This document shows, piece after piece, positions 1 to 11,075 of a stretch of DNA of 64,000 bases. The position numbers and the translations under genes were made by a program. The notes under the pieces were generated by a model. That model was not told the origin of the DNA. It did no database searches and was given only the letters and a program-made list of their open reading frames with translations. The first letter of the stretch is position 1; every line of letters starts with the position of its first letter. Origin of the DNA: Larix kaempferi. Lineage: Eukaryota; Streptophyta; Pinopsida; Pinales; Pinaceae. Location: contig BSBM01000865.1 of assembly GCA_027924585.1 (NCBI GenBank), forward strand, positions 8,940,501 to 9,004,500. Direction: 5' to 3'.

Positions 1-1170
1 TTCATGTTATTACAGTTAGTACAATCTTGATTTTAGATTTGTTGTATCACCTTGACAAAATTATGAATGCATCATAGAAGATATTCATTGGTTAGGGTGT
101 TGACACTTATGATTGTACTAATGCATTATGATGTTGTGTGAGGTTGATGTTGTCTGCTAACAAGACACAGGTACATCTCAAAAGACAAATCAGGCTCCAT
201 GACCATGAAAACATGAAGACAAAGACTCATCCATAATCTTTCTTCTACTTACGAGGTATGTATGACTTTGTTATATTATGCTTAACCTATGAGACATGCA
301 GGTTCTAGCTCAGGATCTCTAAATCATTGAAGAGATTGTTTAGGTATGTTGTACATAACCAAGTAGGTATACTAATCCAGGTATGTTTCCCATGAATCTT
401 ACCTTGTGTTAGGATCCCTTATATAAGTATACTTGGAATGATTGGTTATGCTTATTCATAAAGTTAGTAATCAAGGGATTATGCATATTATATATTTTAT
501 CTTGATTGATGATATGCATGAGTAAAAGAAGACTTCCCTGAAATCTTGAATACTAATGATCATACATATTCAAGATTATTTAGAATTAGAATGTTTTGAG
601 AATATACTAATGAATGAATGTTTGTGTATGAGATCATGAGGATGACACTAGTGCACACTTGAGCATGCACAGTGGTACAGAATGAATAGAAGTTCAAAGG
701 ACATATAGAAGATCAAGCGGGAGGCAACCACACAAACATAAAAGATAAGTATTTGAGTTGTTATTTGAAATAGTAAATGATATTTCTTGTATGCATATTT
801 GTATTCCTAGAACATATCATGCTGAGTAGAGCATTGAACATTATACTACTAATATGCATATGATTGGTAAGTTGGACAAACATTCCATTGTTGCTTGTCT
901 AGAGTGAAACCTCTTTGCTGACATGCTGAGAGCTGTGCACACTCTCGATAGTATGTTCTGGTAGAGATGGAAGGCATCTAGATAGCCACTGTATGCATAC
1001 AGGATATGGGAAAGTGTTGTGCCAAAGTATTGGTCAAGATAGTTGCATAACTATGTAAATGATATCTGTATGCATAATAGGTTATCATGATTTCATGATT
1101 ATGAAGGATTACTAATCATGTACTTAATTTTGTTTTGTAGGAAAGATCATGAAGAATAATGAACACCGAA
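1..1170 (+). mobile_element. Copia A leader-like noncoding region
   Basis: This AT-rich stretch has no coding potential of its own. It matches, with scattered substitutions and indels, the second half of the copia B leader (about 6895-8375); the opening bases around the AGTACAATCTTGATTTTAG string are nearly identical in both. Both copies contain several AG|GTATGT-like donor strings and end in a T-rich run followed by TAG and GAAAGATC, which resembles a 3' splice site. In B this sequence lies between the PBS and pol. Here it runs straight into minisatellites with no pol. I read it as the internal leader of an upstream copia element (A) whose 5' LTR is outside the window. Confidence 0.6.
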
Positions 1171-1389
1171 CAAGTGATGGATGTTCAACAAGAAGATTTA
1201 CAAATCAAACAAAATATAGAAGGCTTGTGGCTAGAAGATTCTCTTAGAAAGAGGAAGAGAATCATGATGAGATGTTTGATCCAAGTGGCTAGACAAGACC
1301 ATTCTCTTAATGGTGCAATTAAAGAAGAAGTGTGAATCAGGTTCTGTATGGGTTCCCAGGATCGATAGTATATTGATGAGAATACATGT

Positions 1390-1900
1390 GGGGATTGTAT
1401 CATCCTTGAACACATGTTCTAAAGTGACCCGTAGACGTATGGTCTCCGAAAATGAAGTCCTTAGTGGACAGGTAGGGATTGTATCATCCCTGGACTTCGG
1501 TCCCTGAATAGATCCGTAGACGTATGGTCTCCGAAAATGAAGTCCTTAGTGGACAGTTGAGGGGATTGGATCATCCCTGGACTTTCAGTCCTAAAGAGAG
1601 CCGTAGACGTGAGGTCTCCGAGAATGAAGTCCTTAGTGGACAGTTGAGGGGATTGGCTCATCCCTGGACTTTCAGTCCTAAAGAGAGCCGTAGACGTGAG
1701 GTCTCCGAGAATGAAGTCCTTAGTGGACAGTTGAGGGGATTGGATCATCCCTGGACTTTCAGTCCTAAAGAGAGCCGTAGACGTAAGGTCTCCGAGAAGT
1801 GGGGATTGTATCATCCCCGGACCTTGGTCCCTGAATTGATCCGTAGACGTATGGTCTTCAAGAATAAAGTGATGGGGATTGCATCATCCTGGAACCACTA
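1390..1900 (+). repeat. Minisatellite, about 82-88 bp unit
   Basis: Roughly six diverged copies are marked by the recurring string CCGTAGACGT, followed by GGTCTCCGA, a block ending GTCCTTAGTGGACAG, and GGGATTGNATCATCCC. Both strands give open frames over part of the array only because the sequence is repetitive; I do not regard them as genes. It is the first of six different arrays that follow each other up to the LTR at 4424. Confidence 0.85.
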
Positions 1901-2519
1901 GTTCAAAATGTACGTGAGGACTGCATCGTCCATGAACTGGGTTCAAAATGTACGTGAGGACTGCATCATCCATGAACTGGGTTCAAAATGTACGTGAGGA
2001 CTGCATCGTCCATGAACTGGGTTCAAAATGTACGTGAGGACTGCATCGTCCATGAACTGGGTTCAAAATGTACGTGAGGACTGCATCGTCCATGAACTGG
2101 GTTCAAAATGTACGTGAGGACTGCATCGTCCATGAACTGGGTTCAAAATGTACGTGAGGACTGCATCGTCCATGAACTGGGTTCAAAATGTACGTGAGGA
2201 CTGCATCGTCCATGAACTGGGTTCAAAATGTACGTGAGGACTGCATCGTCCATGAACTGGGTTCAAAATGTACGTGAGGACTGCATCGTCCATGAACTGG
2301 GTTCAAAATGTACGTGAGGACTGCATCGTCCATGAACTGGGTTCAAAATGTACGTGAGGACTGCATCGTCCATGAACTGGGTTCAAAATGTACATGAGGA
2401 CTGCATCGTCCATGAACTGGGTTCAAAATGTACGTGAGGACTGCATCGTCCATGAACTGGGTTCAAAATGTACGTGAGGACTGCATCGTCCATGAACTAG
2501 GTTCAAAATGTACGTGATG
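1901..2519 (+). repeat. 40-bp minisatellite, 15 full copies
   Basis: A head-to-tail array of a 40-base unit that starts GTTCAAAATGTACGTGAGGA and ends CTGCATCGTCCATGAACTGG. Fifteen full units span 1901-2500, followed by a partial unit. Only a handful of substitutions are visible, so this is by far the most homogeneous array in the window. There are no unique spacers between units. Confidence 0.97.
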
Positions 2520-3220
2520 GGATTGCATCGTCCCTAGACATGAGACTTGTCTTAAAGTGATAAGGACTAATCATCCTGTAAGTAGATTGGGATTGCATCG
2601 TCCCTAGACATGGTGAGGTGTCTTAAAGTGATAAGGACTAATCCTCCTATAAGTAGATTGGGATTGCATCGTCCCTAGACATGGTGAAGTGTCTTAAAGT
2701 GATAAGGACTAATCATACTGTAAGTAGATTGGGATTGCATCGTCCCTAGACATGGTGAGGTGTCTTAAAGTGATAAGGACTAATCATCCTATAAGTAGAT
2801 TGGGATTGCATCGTCCCTAGACATGGTGAGGTGTCTTAAAGTGATAAGGACTAATCATCCTGTAAGTAGATTGGGATTGCATCATCCCTAGACATGGTGA
2901 GGTGTCTTAAAGTGATAAGGACTAATCATCCTGTAAGTAGATTGGGATTGCATCGTCCCTAGACATGGTAAGGTGTCTTAAAGTGATAAGGACTAATCAT
3001 CTTGTAAGTTGATTCGGGATTGCATCATCCTTAGACATGGTGAGGTGTCTTAAAAGGATAAGGATTGATCATCCTGTAAGTTGATCTGGATTGCATCATC
3101 CATAGACATGAGAGATGTCTTAAATTGAGAGGGATTGATCATCCCATAAGTGGATCAAGATTGTATCATCCTTGGACCTATTTTCTAAAGTGAGAGGGAT
3201 TGACCATCCCGTAATTGGAT
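2515..3220 (+). repeat. Minisatellite, about 71-bp unit
   Basis: About nine to ten units, each with GGGATTGCATCGTCCC, then AGACATGGTGAGGTGTCTTA, then ATAAGGACTAATCATCC. The spacing of GATTGGGATTG is 71 bases in the central units. The last copies from about 3000 are diverged and change spacing. It is the third consecutive array in the copia A tail. Confidence 0.9.
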
Positions 3221-3274
3221 CATGTGTGTTGCAGGGTATGCTGCTGTTGTGTATACTTGTATCAGTGTGGATAC

Positions 3275-3510
3275 TTGTATTGATAGATGTATTAGTAAGA
3301 ATACATGTTTTTTATGATAGATGTATTAGTGAGAATACATGCTTTTGATGATAGATGTATTAGTGAGAATACATGCTTTTGATGATAGATGTATTAGTGA
3401 GAATACATGCTTTTGATGATATATGTATTAGTAAGAATACATGTTTTGATGATAGATGTATTGGTGAGAATACATACTTTTGATGATACATGTATTGATT
3501 AATGTACTTG
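3275..3510 (+). repeat. Minisatellite, about 34-bp unit
   Basis: About seven copies of GATGATAGATGTATTAGTGA followed by GAATACATGCTTTT, with small length changes. No coding potential. Confidence 0.85.
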
Positions 3511-3529
3511 TATGGTTGAGGATACTTAT

Positions 3530-3835
3530 GCTGTAGATCGAGATGATCCAGATGCTGTAGATCGTGATGATCCAGATGCTGTAGATCGTGATGATCCAGA
3601 TGCTGTAGATCGAGATGATCCAGATGGTGTAGATCGAGATGATCTAGATGGTGTAGATCGAGATGATCCAGATGGTGTAGATGAGATGATCCAGATGCTG
3701 TAGATCGAGATGATCCAGATGTTATAGATCGAGATGATCCAGATGCTGTAGATCGAGATGATCCAGATGTTGTAGATCGTGATGATCCAGATGATGTAGA
3801 TTGAGATGATCCAGATGCTGTAGATCGAGATGATA
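3530..3835 (+). repeat. 24-bp minisatellite
   Basis: About twelve copies of the 24-base unit GATGCTGTAGATCGAGATGA followed by TCCA. Because 24 is a multiple of three, the plus strand reads as an Asp/Val-rich octapeptide repeat for 63 codons. This open frame is a by-product of the period and has no recognisable domain. Confidence 0.92.
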
Positions 3836-3839
3836 TGAC

Positions 3840-4200
3840 AATGCTGATAATTGTGAGATAACGATGCGGATGATCGTAAGATGACGATGCTAATGATCGT
3901 GTGATGACGATGCTGATGATCGTGAGATGACGATGCTGATGATCGTATGATGACGATGCTGATGATCGTGAGATGACGATGCTGATGATCGTGAGATGAC
4001 GATGCTGATGATCGTATGATGACGATGCTGATGATCGTGAGATGACGATGCTGATGATCGTGTGATGACGATACTGATGATCGTGAGATGACGATGTTGA
4101 TGATCGTGTGATGACGATGTTGATGATAGTGAGATGACGATGTTGTTGATCATGTGATGACGATGTTGATGATCGTGTGATGGCGATGCTGACAATCGTG
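3840..4200 (+). repeat. 23-bp minisatellite
   Basis: About fifteen copies of a 23-base unit, GATGATCGTGAGATGACGAT plus GCT, with AG/TA/TG variation in the middle. On the minus strand this gives a 23-residue His/Ser/Ile-rich repeat for about 100 codons. That arises only because any tandem repeat lacking stops in one frame stays open. Confidence 0.92.
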
Positions 4201-4423
4201 AGGATTCAGATATTGATGTTGCTGTAGCTGTTTGAGTGCTGCAGAAGATAAAGACTCAGTACTGAAGATGTTGATGTTCCAGTATTGAAGATATTCCAGT
4301 AACTGGTTGAGTTACTGATGATGTTGAGAAAGCTTCCAATGATTTATAGATGTATCATGTATGATGTTGATGACTCCTTGCTCGTGCAGATGCTGTTATA
4401 ATATCCTTCTCGTTAAGGGGGAG
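4201..4423 (+). other. End of copia A tail with polypurine tract
   Basis: Noncoding sequence ending in TTAAGGGGGAG immediately before the LTR. The same position before the LTRs of copia B (12968-12977) and C (26282-26292) reads GTTAAGAGGGAG. A purine run directly 5' of an LTR that begins TGTTG is the polypurine tract that primes plus-strand DNA synthesis in LTR retrotransposons. Confidence 0.8.
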
Positions 4424-5027
4424 TGTTGAGATATTGTAACTTCAAAGAATATTATATTTGTACTTTATTATTCCGGAGATGATTCATTCCTCCGTGAAGA
4501 TCTTATTGTATATCCGGAGATGTTTATTCCTCCGTCGGAATGTGGTAACTTGGGTTATTAGAATTCCCTAGTGGGGGTCGGCCCTGTATGTGTTATGTGG
4601 GTCAAAGGGTTATTAGACCACCCTAGAGGGGTCGGCCCAGTCAGTTATAATGGGGTATTTAACCTAATGGTTAAATACGAGCCTACATGTACTTGTGTAA
4701 AATACATATCAGGGTAGTGTATAAATAGAGGAGGTGTGTTCCTCATTATACACATTCACTCACTTGAGGATAGCACACTTCTGGAGGAGAGGTCTGCTAT
4801 TGTGGAGGAGGAGATCATGTCTCAGGGTTTCATCTTTGTATATTGCTGGTCATCTATATTGAGGAAGCTTTGCTGGGTTTTCTACCCCATGAGGGTTTCC
4901 CAGGATAAATCTCTGTCTCTTGTGTTTATGCTGTGCTTGTTGTTTCTTCAGTGATCCTGTATATGCTATTATTGTGAAATGGAATGTAATGCTACTATTT
5001 TCTGTCTTAGCATATTGAATTTTAACA
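4424..5027 (+). repeat. 3' LTR of copia element A
   Basis: A 604-bp LTR starting TGTTGAGATATTG and ending GAATTTTAACA, so TG...CA with a TGTT/AACA terminal inverted repeat. It follows a polypurine tract. A TATA box (TATAAATA) lies at about 4720. Two copies of a GGGTTATTAGA...GGGGTCGGCCC motif precede it in the U3-like part. It is related to LTRs B and D but clearly a different subfamily. The next base begins another, truncated, LTR. Confidence 0.85.
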
Positions 5028-5371
5028 TGTAAAAGGCAAGTCAAGTCAAGTATAAATAGAGTGCGGGAGGCACTCTATTTGATCACTCATTTCTCACTCA
5101 TGCACTCAGGAGGAGTGGCGCACTTATGGAGGAGGAGGATCTACTGCTAGGATATGTCTATCTCTTATGGTTGGGTTGTATCATTGCTCTATCTATCTCT
5201 GAGGAAGTTATTGGGGTTTTTCACCTTTATGGTTTTCCCCAAGTAAATCTTTGTGTCTCTTGTGTGCTTGCATTATTGTCTCCATGATTGATATGTTGTA
5301 GATATGATGTACATGTTGTTCTCTCAATTAAGATGCTAGATCAGATTGAAGTAAATTCTGAAAATTTAACA
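5028..5371 (+). repeat. 5' LTR of copia element B, 5'-truncated
   Basis: This matches positions about 13281-13623 of LTR B from TGTAAAAGGCAAGTCAAG onward, including the TATA box (5051-5058) and the terminal AAAATTTAACA. The upstream half of the LTR is missing: its truncated edge sits exactly at the end of LTR A. It is followed immediately by the tRNA primer-binding site, so it is the 5' LTR of the downstream element. Confidence 0.85.
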
Positions 5372-5383
5372 TGGTATCAGAGC
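5372..5383 (+). promoter_or_regulatory. Primer-binding site, initiator tRNA-Met
   Basis: TGGTATCAGAGC directly follows the LTR end. This is the sequence complementary to the 3' end of plant initiator methionine tRNA and is the usual minus-strand primer site of plant Ty1/copia elements. Confidence 0.93.
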
Positions 5384-8375
5384 TATCCTGAAAGAAAGCA
5401 TGATATGGCATGGATGACACTTGTTGCACTTATGATGCTAGGGCTCGATATAGCAAAAACCAGTCATCGTAGCCCTTTCGCTATAAATCCGTTTTGGAAA
5501 AATTTTCAGATCTGAAATCTTTACAGGTTGAAGACTAAATCCCCATGTACCTGGTGTCCAAAGGAAAACCTCTAATTCGTTTTACTTTGGGATTTATGAT
5601 CTGTACAATATAGGGTTTTTGCCTCTTCCAGATCTGAGTCAAAATCAGGTGACCTTGGGAAAAAGGTCATAACTTGGGATAGGAAGATCCAAATGAAATT
5701 TAGTAAAAAGTGATAGGTAGTACATAGACTGTACTATCTCAGGAAACGTTTTCAAAGGCTGAAGTTGAACCAGTGACACGTGGCATGCCGTACAAGTTTG
5801 CTCTCCTGTATTATCCCATAAACAGGTCACGTTGCGACACTTGGCATAAATCTCTCTCAGAGAGTCCAATTGAGGTCAGACCTATTAGGATAGAAAGATA
5901 ACAGGGCGAGCTATCTCAAAAAAAAATTTCAGAGGCCGAAGTTCAAACAGTGACACGTGGAATGCCGTACAAGTTTGCTCTTCTGTATTATCCCAAAACA
6001 GGTCACGTTGCAACATTTGGCATAACTCTCTCTCAAAGAATCCAATTGAGGTCAAACCTATCAGGATGGAAAGATAACAGGTCAGGCTATCTCAGGAAAC
6101 GTTTCCAGACCCTGTGGATCAAAAAGATCAGAGTTACACCAAAAACGATCAGGTACATATTTCTATCAAAACATAATTATTTTTGAGTACCTTTATTCAT
6201 GGCTTCCGGAATTTAGGGCTTCGGAAAAAGTTGGAATTTTTGTAATCAGAGACCACGGCTGGATTATACTCATAAAAATAGAAATTTAGAGACCAAGATA
6301 ATAATTTTTGGTTGGGAAGAAGGCCAGGCTTGATCAGACCCTAGTTCAGGACTTTGATCAGAAAAGTGGAAAATTAGGGCTTCTGCAAAAATGGGAATTT
6401 TTTGAAATCTGTGACCACGGCTGGAAGCTCCTCATAAAAATAGAAGCTTAGAGATTTGTATCAAACCTTTTGATGGGGCAGAAGAGTGGGCTTCATTAAA
6501 ACCCAGTTCGGGGTCACGTCCAGTGAATCCGAAAGTTTCAAAGGAAAAATTGAGGAGTGAAACTTTGCAGTTTTCAAATTCTAAGCATACCAGTGTGATC
6601 TGCTCATCAAGGCTCATATTTCTATCCTTTCAGAAGTTTGAAATTCAAAGTTTGAATTTTTGGGGTTTTTTCTAACAAACCCTAATCCAGCTCCAGATCC
6701 AGTTCTTGCAAAGCAAGTGGATTGGGTTAATCCTAGAGGAATATGGATTTGGTCACCTGCATAAGTGAAGAAGTTCCTGTTTCAGAGGGAGATCAGGCTA
6801 AGGCCTTACATAAGAAGATTACAAGCGATCTCGATAGGTATGACTCATCAAGGTATGTTTTGAGATTTGTTCATGATTAAGTTTATGGTATTTTTTTCTT
6901 CACGTTATTACGGTTAGTACAATCTTGATTTTAGACTTGTCATATCACCTTAATAAAATTATGAATGCACGATAGAAAATATTCATTGATTAGGGTGTTA
7001 ACACTTATGATTGTACTAATGCATTATGGTGTTGTATGAGGTTTATTTTGTCTACTAACATGAAATGTACACCAAGAAAGACAAATCATGTTCTGGTTCA
7101 AGAACATATGATCATGATGACATGAGGACAAAGATTCATCCATTGTCATGGATCTCATAGAAGATCCATTTACGAGGTATGTATAACTTGGTTTTATAAT
7201 GGTTAACCTATGAGATATCCAGGTTACTAGCACAAGTCATTGAAGAAGAACAAGAAGACATCATGTGAGTATGTTAGACATAAATAGCTAGCATGCTAAT
7301 CCAGGTATGTTTTTCCTATATGAAGATAGAATCCTACCTTGTGTTAGGATATTATACTGTTGTGTTTTTGATAATGATTATTCATGAAGTCATAGGTTTG
7401 AATAGTCATGGTTGTATGCATATTATGTTTCTTACCATTATTGATGATATGACTAACCAGAAGAATCATGAAGGTATAGGTTTGAGTAATCACGGGTTTT
7501 ATGCATATTATATCTCTTATCTTGATTGATGATTTAACTAACCAAAAGAGTCCTATGATCAAATAAGAATATGCATGAGTAAAAGAAGACTTCCCTAAAA
7601 CCTTGAACACTAATGTTTATTATCTGTGTTTGAAATGATCCTGACTATACATGCTTGAGATTATTGTGATTATACTAATGAATGTTTGATTACGTATGAG
7701 ACCTAGAGGATAACACAATGGTGATACTAACAAGCATGCATAGGGATCGAGAATGAATATAAGTTCAAGGACAAGTAATCTAGGAAGCAAAGATCAAGAG
7801 GGAGTACACTCCAGTGGTTTCTGCAAGGATGCAGATATTCAGAGGGAGTTGACCATCTCTCTACATTCCACATCAAAAGGTGTAGAAGAAGCTACTTCAT
7901 ATTAGGACTCCAGTAGCTCCTGCAGGGAAGGGAAGACTCAGAGGGAGTCCACCCAACGAACAAACAAAGATAAGTATTTGAATTGTCATTTCTTAAATAA
8001 TACTGTTCAATAATGTATATACTGATGTTCCTAGAATTAGGTTGTGTATTATGCATATTAGAATAATTGCATTGATGAACAGTATACTACTAATATGCAT
8101 GGGTAAGTGGCCTAAGGCACTATACAACATTCCATTGCTAATTATCTAGAATGAAACCTCTTTGCTGACATGTTGGGAGTTGTGCACACTCTTAACAATG
8201 TTCTGGTAGAGATTGGAAGGCATCTATAAAGTTACGGGATATGGATAAATGTTGTATTGAAGCATTGGCTAAGACAATTGCATGACTGTATGACATATTT
8301 CTTTATGTGTAAGAATTTGTTATGAAAACTATGAGATGTTTTCTAATCATGCAACTTAACTTGTTGTGTAGGAAA
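5384..8375 (+). mobile_element. Copia B long leader
   Basis: Nearly 3 kb between PBS and pol with no gag. Two internal tandem duplications are visible. One of about 175 bp covers roughly 5755-6110 and contains a repeated GTGACACGTGG string. The other, of about 165 bp, covers roughly 6205-6540 and contains a repeated GACCACGGCTGGA string. From about 6895 it matches 1-1170. Several AG|GTATGT strings resemble splice donors, and TGTGTAG|GAAAGATC near 8365 resembles an acceptor, so the leader RNA could be spliced. Short open frames here are not conserved against the 1-1170 copy, and I do not call them genes. Confidence 0.65.
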
Positions 8376-9341
8376 GATCGTATGCCATCACCTACAAAAG
8401 AAGAACTACAACATTTGTTCAGAACAAAATTATCTATTGAATATATTGAAGTTCCCAGGATACGGGAAGGATGCCATGATCTGTCGATCATGAAGAATGA
8501 TGTTTGGGATGCAGTCCCAAGAGATGAAGGGAAGTCTGTTGTGACTTCCAAATGGAACTATCAGATCAAGCATGTTGCAGATGGCAGCATTGAGAAATAT
8601 AAAAGTGATGAAATAGAAGATGTACCAAATGGATTTCAAGACAGCATGGTGTAGTCATATATGTGTGCAGAACTTGGTATGGTAGGATAGACAGCTTTCT
8701 ATCCAGATTGGTCTTTACCAAGAGTAAAGCGGATTCCAACCTTTACTACAAGGTTGATGAAGGGAATCCTGTGATTCTACTCCTGTATGTGGATGACTTA
8801 TTTGTAACAGGAGATGACAAACTGATTGCAGATACTAAGAGGAATCTTGCTGCTGAATTCGATATGAAAGATTTGGGAATGATGCACTATTTCCTAGGTA
8901 TGGAGGTGTGGCAGAGTGCAGGTGGGATCTTCCTTGGTCAAGGGAAGTACATAGTAGATATCCTGAAGAGATTTGGGATGATGGATTGCAAGGCCATGGC
9001 CACACCTATGGCATCGAATCTGAAGCTTCTATGTGATGCTTCATCTGAGCCGGTTGATGTCTCTATGTATCGTCAGATGATTGGGTCCTTGATGTACCTG
9101 ACGAACACGAGACCAGACATTTTCTTTGCTGTGAACACATTGAGCCAGTTCCTGATGGATCCGAGGAGTGTTCACCTGATTGCTGTAAAGCATGTTCTGA
9201 GGTACTTGAAGGGTACAGTGGATTATGGGCTCAAGTATGAAGTGAATCAAAAGTTTAACCTGCAGGGTTATGTTGATTCAGATTGGGCTGGCAGTGCTGC
9301 AGATAGGAAGAGCACACCTGGGTGCTGCTTCAGTATGGGAT
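8376..9341 (+). pseudogene. Copia B reverse transcriptase, internally deleted
   Basis: A Ty1/copia RT fragment. The start (MKNDVWDAVP, TSKW) aligns with copia C near 23405. A deletion then removes most of the palm and fingers segment that C encodes between about 23520 and 23790. The frame resumes at RTWYGR (about 8670), continues through the catalytic LLYVDDLFVT and the FLGMEVWQ block, and reaches the RNase H opening YVDSDWAGSA before being cut by an inserted LTR at 9342. Gag, protease and integrase are absent. The element cannot encode its own transposition functions. Confidence 0.9.
9337..9341 (+). repeat. Target-site duplication GGGAT, left
   Basis: GGGAT precedes the TG of the inserted LTR and recurs at 11071-11075 after its CA. 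The uninterrupted copia C copy has a single GGGAT at the same place (24459-24463). Confidence 0.9.
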
Positions 9342-11070
9342 TGTTGAGCTAAATATATAACATGTAAATCAACATCTAATTGTCAACCCGGGAAGGTAGA
9401 CTTAGAGGAACCAGCACAGGAAATGCAGGGTTGAAGAGGGAGTTTAAAGAATGTCAAACTAATCTCTGAACTGCTAAAAGAAACTTGCTGGAAGAAGCTA
9501 CTGTACTCTACTCTGTTCTGCACTCGTTCTGCACTACTCTGTACCAATTTCATAAAACTGTTCTGCACTAATTAAAAATGATCATATGCATGTAAATCAA
9601 TGGTTGAACATTAATGGTTGAAAGCAATGCTTATTTATAACTCCTCAATCATTTGGCAATCTATTTTGTAATGAAATGATTCTACGGCAATCAAATGAAA
9701 CTTCTCTGAATGTTGCTTCTGTACTATGAAATCAACAAGAAGACTGAACTTGAATATGAAAATGCTAAACCTTCTGTCATAATAAAATGAATCTTTTTTA
9801 ATTTAATGGGATATCCAAACAACTTCTTGAATGCTACCTCTGTTCAATCCAAAACCGTTCCTGAATATTACTTCTGTTCTATGAGATCAAGGAGACAACT
9901 GAAAGCTGAAAGACAAAATCAATGGCTGGAAAGATAGTTCATTCAACTTGATGCTAAACCCTCTGTTGCAATCGAATGAAATGCTACTTCTGTAACTGAA
10001 ATCGAATGAAATGCTACTCCTGTAAATGGAATAATGCTTCTGTAAATGAAATAAAATGCTGCCAATGTAACTGAAATCGAATTCTTGCTTAGAGATAACG
10101 TTTAAAGCTGAAGATGGAATCTATGCTAAATGCAATGTATATCGCTCTGTTTCCATCAAAGGGGGCCCTGCCTTCTCTGTCAACAGACCATGGCTCATCA
10201 ACGCATATTAAAAACACTCTTACAGCAAACTCATCATAACAGAAATTAAATGAACGAACAACTCTAATCATTTTATTGAAAATAAGAAGAACAATATGAA
10301 CACTGGAAATTCTATCTATATTCCATTCTTCTATCTAATCTATATCTGTCTATCTCCATCTCAAGCTTATTTATACATGAACAGACGAACAAGATCCATC
10401 CCAAAATTCAGAAATTCGAGCAACTACCCAGAAAACGGCCAACACCAAAATCTGGCAAAACCACGTCTGTTCCGGAAGGGATTTCTCCACATTCGTTCAG
10501 AAATTCTGAAAAATTCCCGCGGTTAGGGGTAAATGGGGCAATTTGTGAAGTGGGTTTCGAACCGTTTTGAAAAATTCCCAACCGTTTGTTCAGAAATTGA
10601 GCCCGAAATCAGGGTCCTGATCAAGGACGAAAATGCCATTTTGAGCTAATGACATCCTCAGAACAGCACTGGATAACTGCACCTGCGTCCTGGAAGCGAT
10701 TGGAAATCAAACAAGATGTTATCCTGAGCAATAAAATCCCCCAAATCTCTGGTTCAGCCAACATAGATCTTCTTTGGAGCGCCGGGACAAGCGTTGGGCC
10801 AAATAACCAAAAGACTCCTGCATAAAAGAAATAAAGACTCATTAATTGACCCATTATTAAATGAAAACTAAAGGTTCCATTATATACATAAAACAAAGCA
10901 AAATAATAAATAAACAATTAAAAAGTCACTTACCAAATCTCCTAGCAATGTTGCTCTTCAAAAAGCATAACCATGCACAAAACAACACTAAATAAAGCTG
11001 ATGATTACTTGGTTTCATGAGACTTAAACTAGAAAATATTGTGCTGAACAGTCAAAATAGGAGGCCAACA
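9342..11070. mobile_element. Solo-LTR-like insertion in copia B
   Basis: A 1729-bp insert that begins TGTTGAGC and ends GGCCAACA. It has TG...CA ends with a TGTTG/CAACA inverted repeat and is flanked on both sides by GGGAT. Copia C has no insert at this position. I see no internal repeated termini, PBS or protein domain, so it is best read as a solo LTR left by recombination between two long LTRs. A non-coding short element is the alternative. A TTATTTATA string near 10367 and degenerate repeats of ATCGAATGAAATGCTACT at 9965-10080 are the only structure inside. No copy of its presumed internal region was recognised in the window. Confidence 0.82.
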
Positions 11071-11075
11071 GGGAT
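11071..11075 (+). repeat. Target-site duplication GGGAT, right
   Basis: Matches 9337-9341 and lies directly after the CCAACA end of the insert. Confidence 0.9.

Noticed and set aside
1461-1901. Overlapping repeat-protein ORFs on both strands of the first array
   Set aside because: Both follow the minisatellite exactly, and opposite strands cannot both be real without other evidence.
1901-2519. CRISPR array
   Set aside because: Units of 40 bp are directly adjacent with no unique spacers, there are no cas genes, and the context is a plant retrotransposon.
3512-3703. Asp/Val-repeat protein gene
   Set aside because: The open frame exists only because the DNA unit is 24 bp with no stop in that frame. 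There is no domain, promoter or conservation.
3890-4195. His/Ser-repeat protein on the minus strand
   Set aside because: By-product of a 23-bp tandem repeat that keeps all frames open.
5372-5383. tRNA gene
   Set aside because: The 12 bases are the complement of a tRNA 3' end used as a primer site. No cloverleaf surrounds it.
7293-7610. Small genes in the copia leader
   Set aside because: Overlapping plus- and minus-strand frames, not conserved in the homologous copy at 1-1170.
9342-11070. DNA transposon
   Set aside because: The 5-bp duplication and TG...CA ends with only a short TGTTG/CAACA inverted repeat fit an LTR better than a terminal-inverted-repeat transposon.
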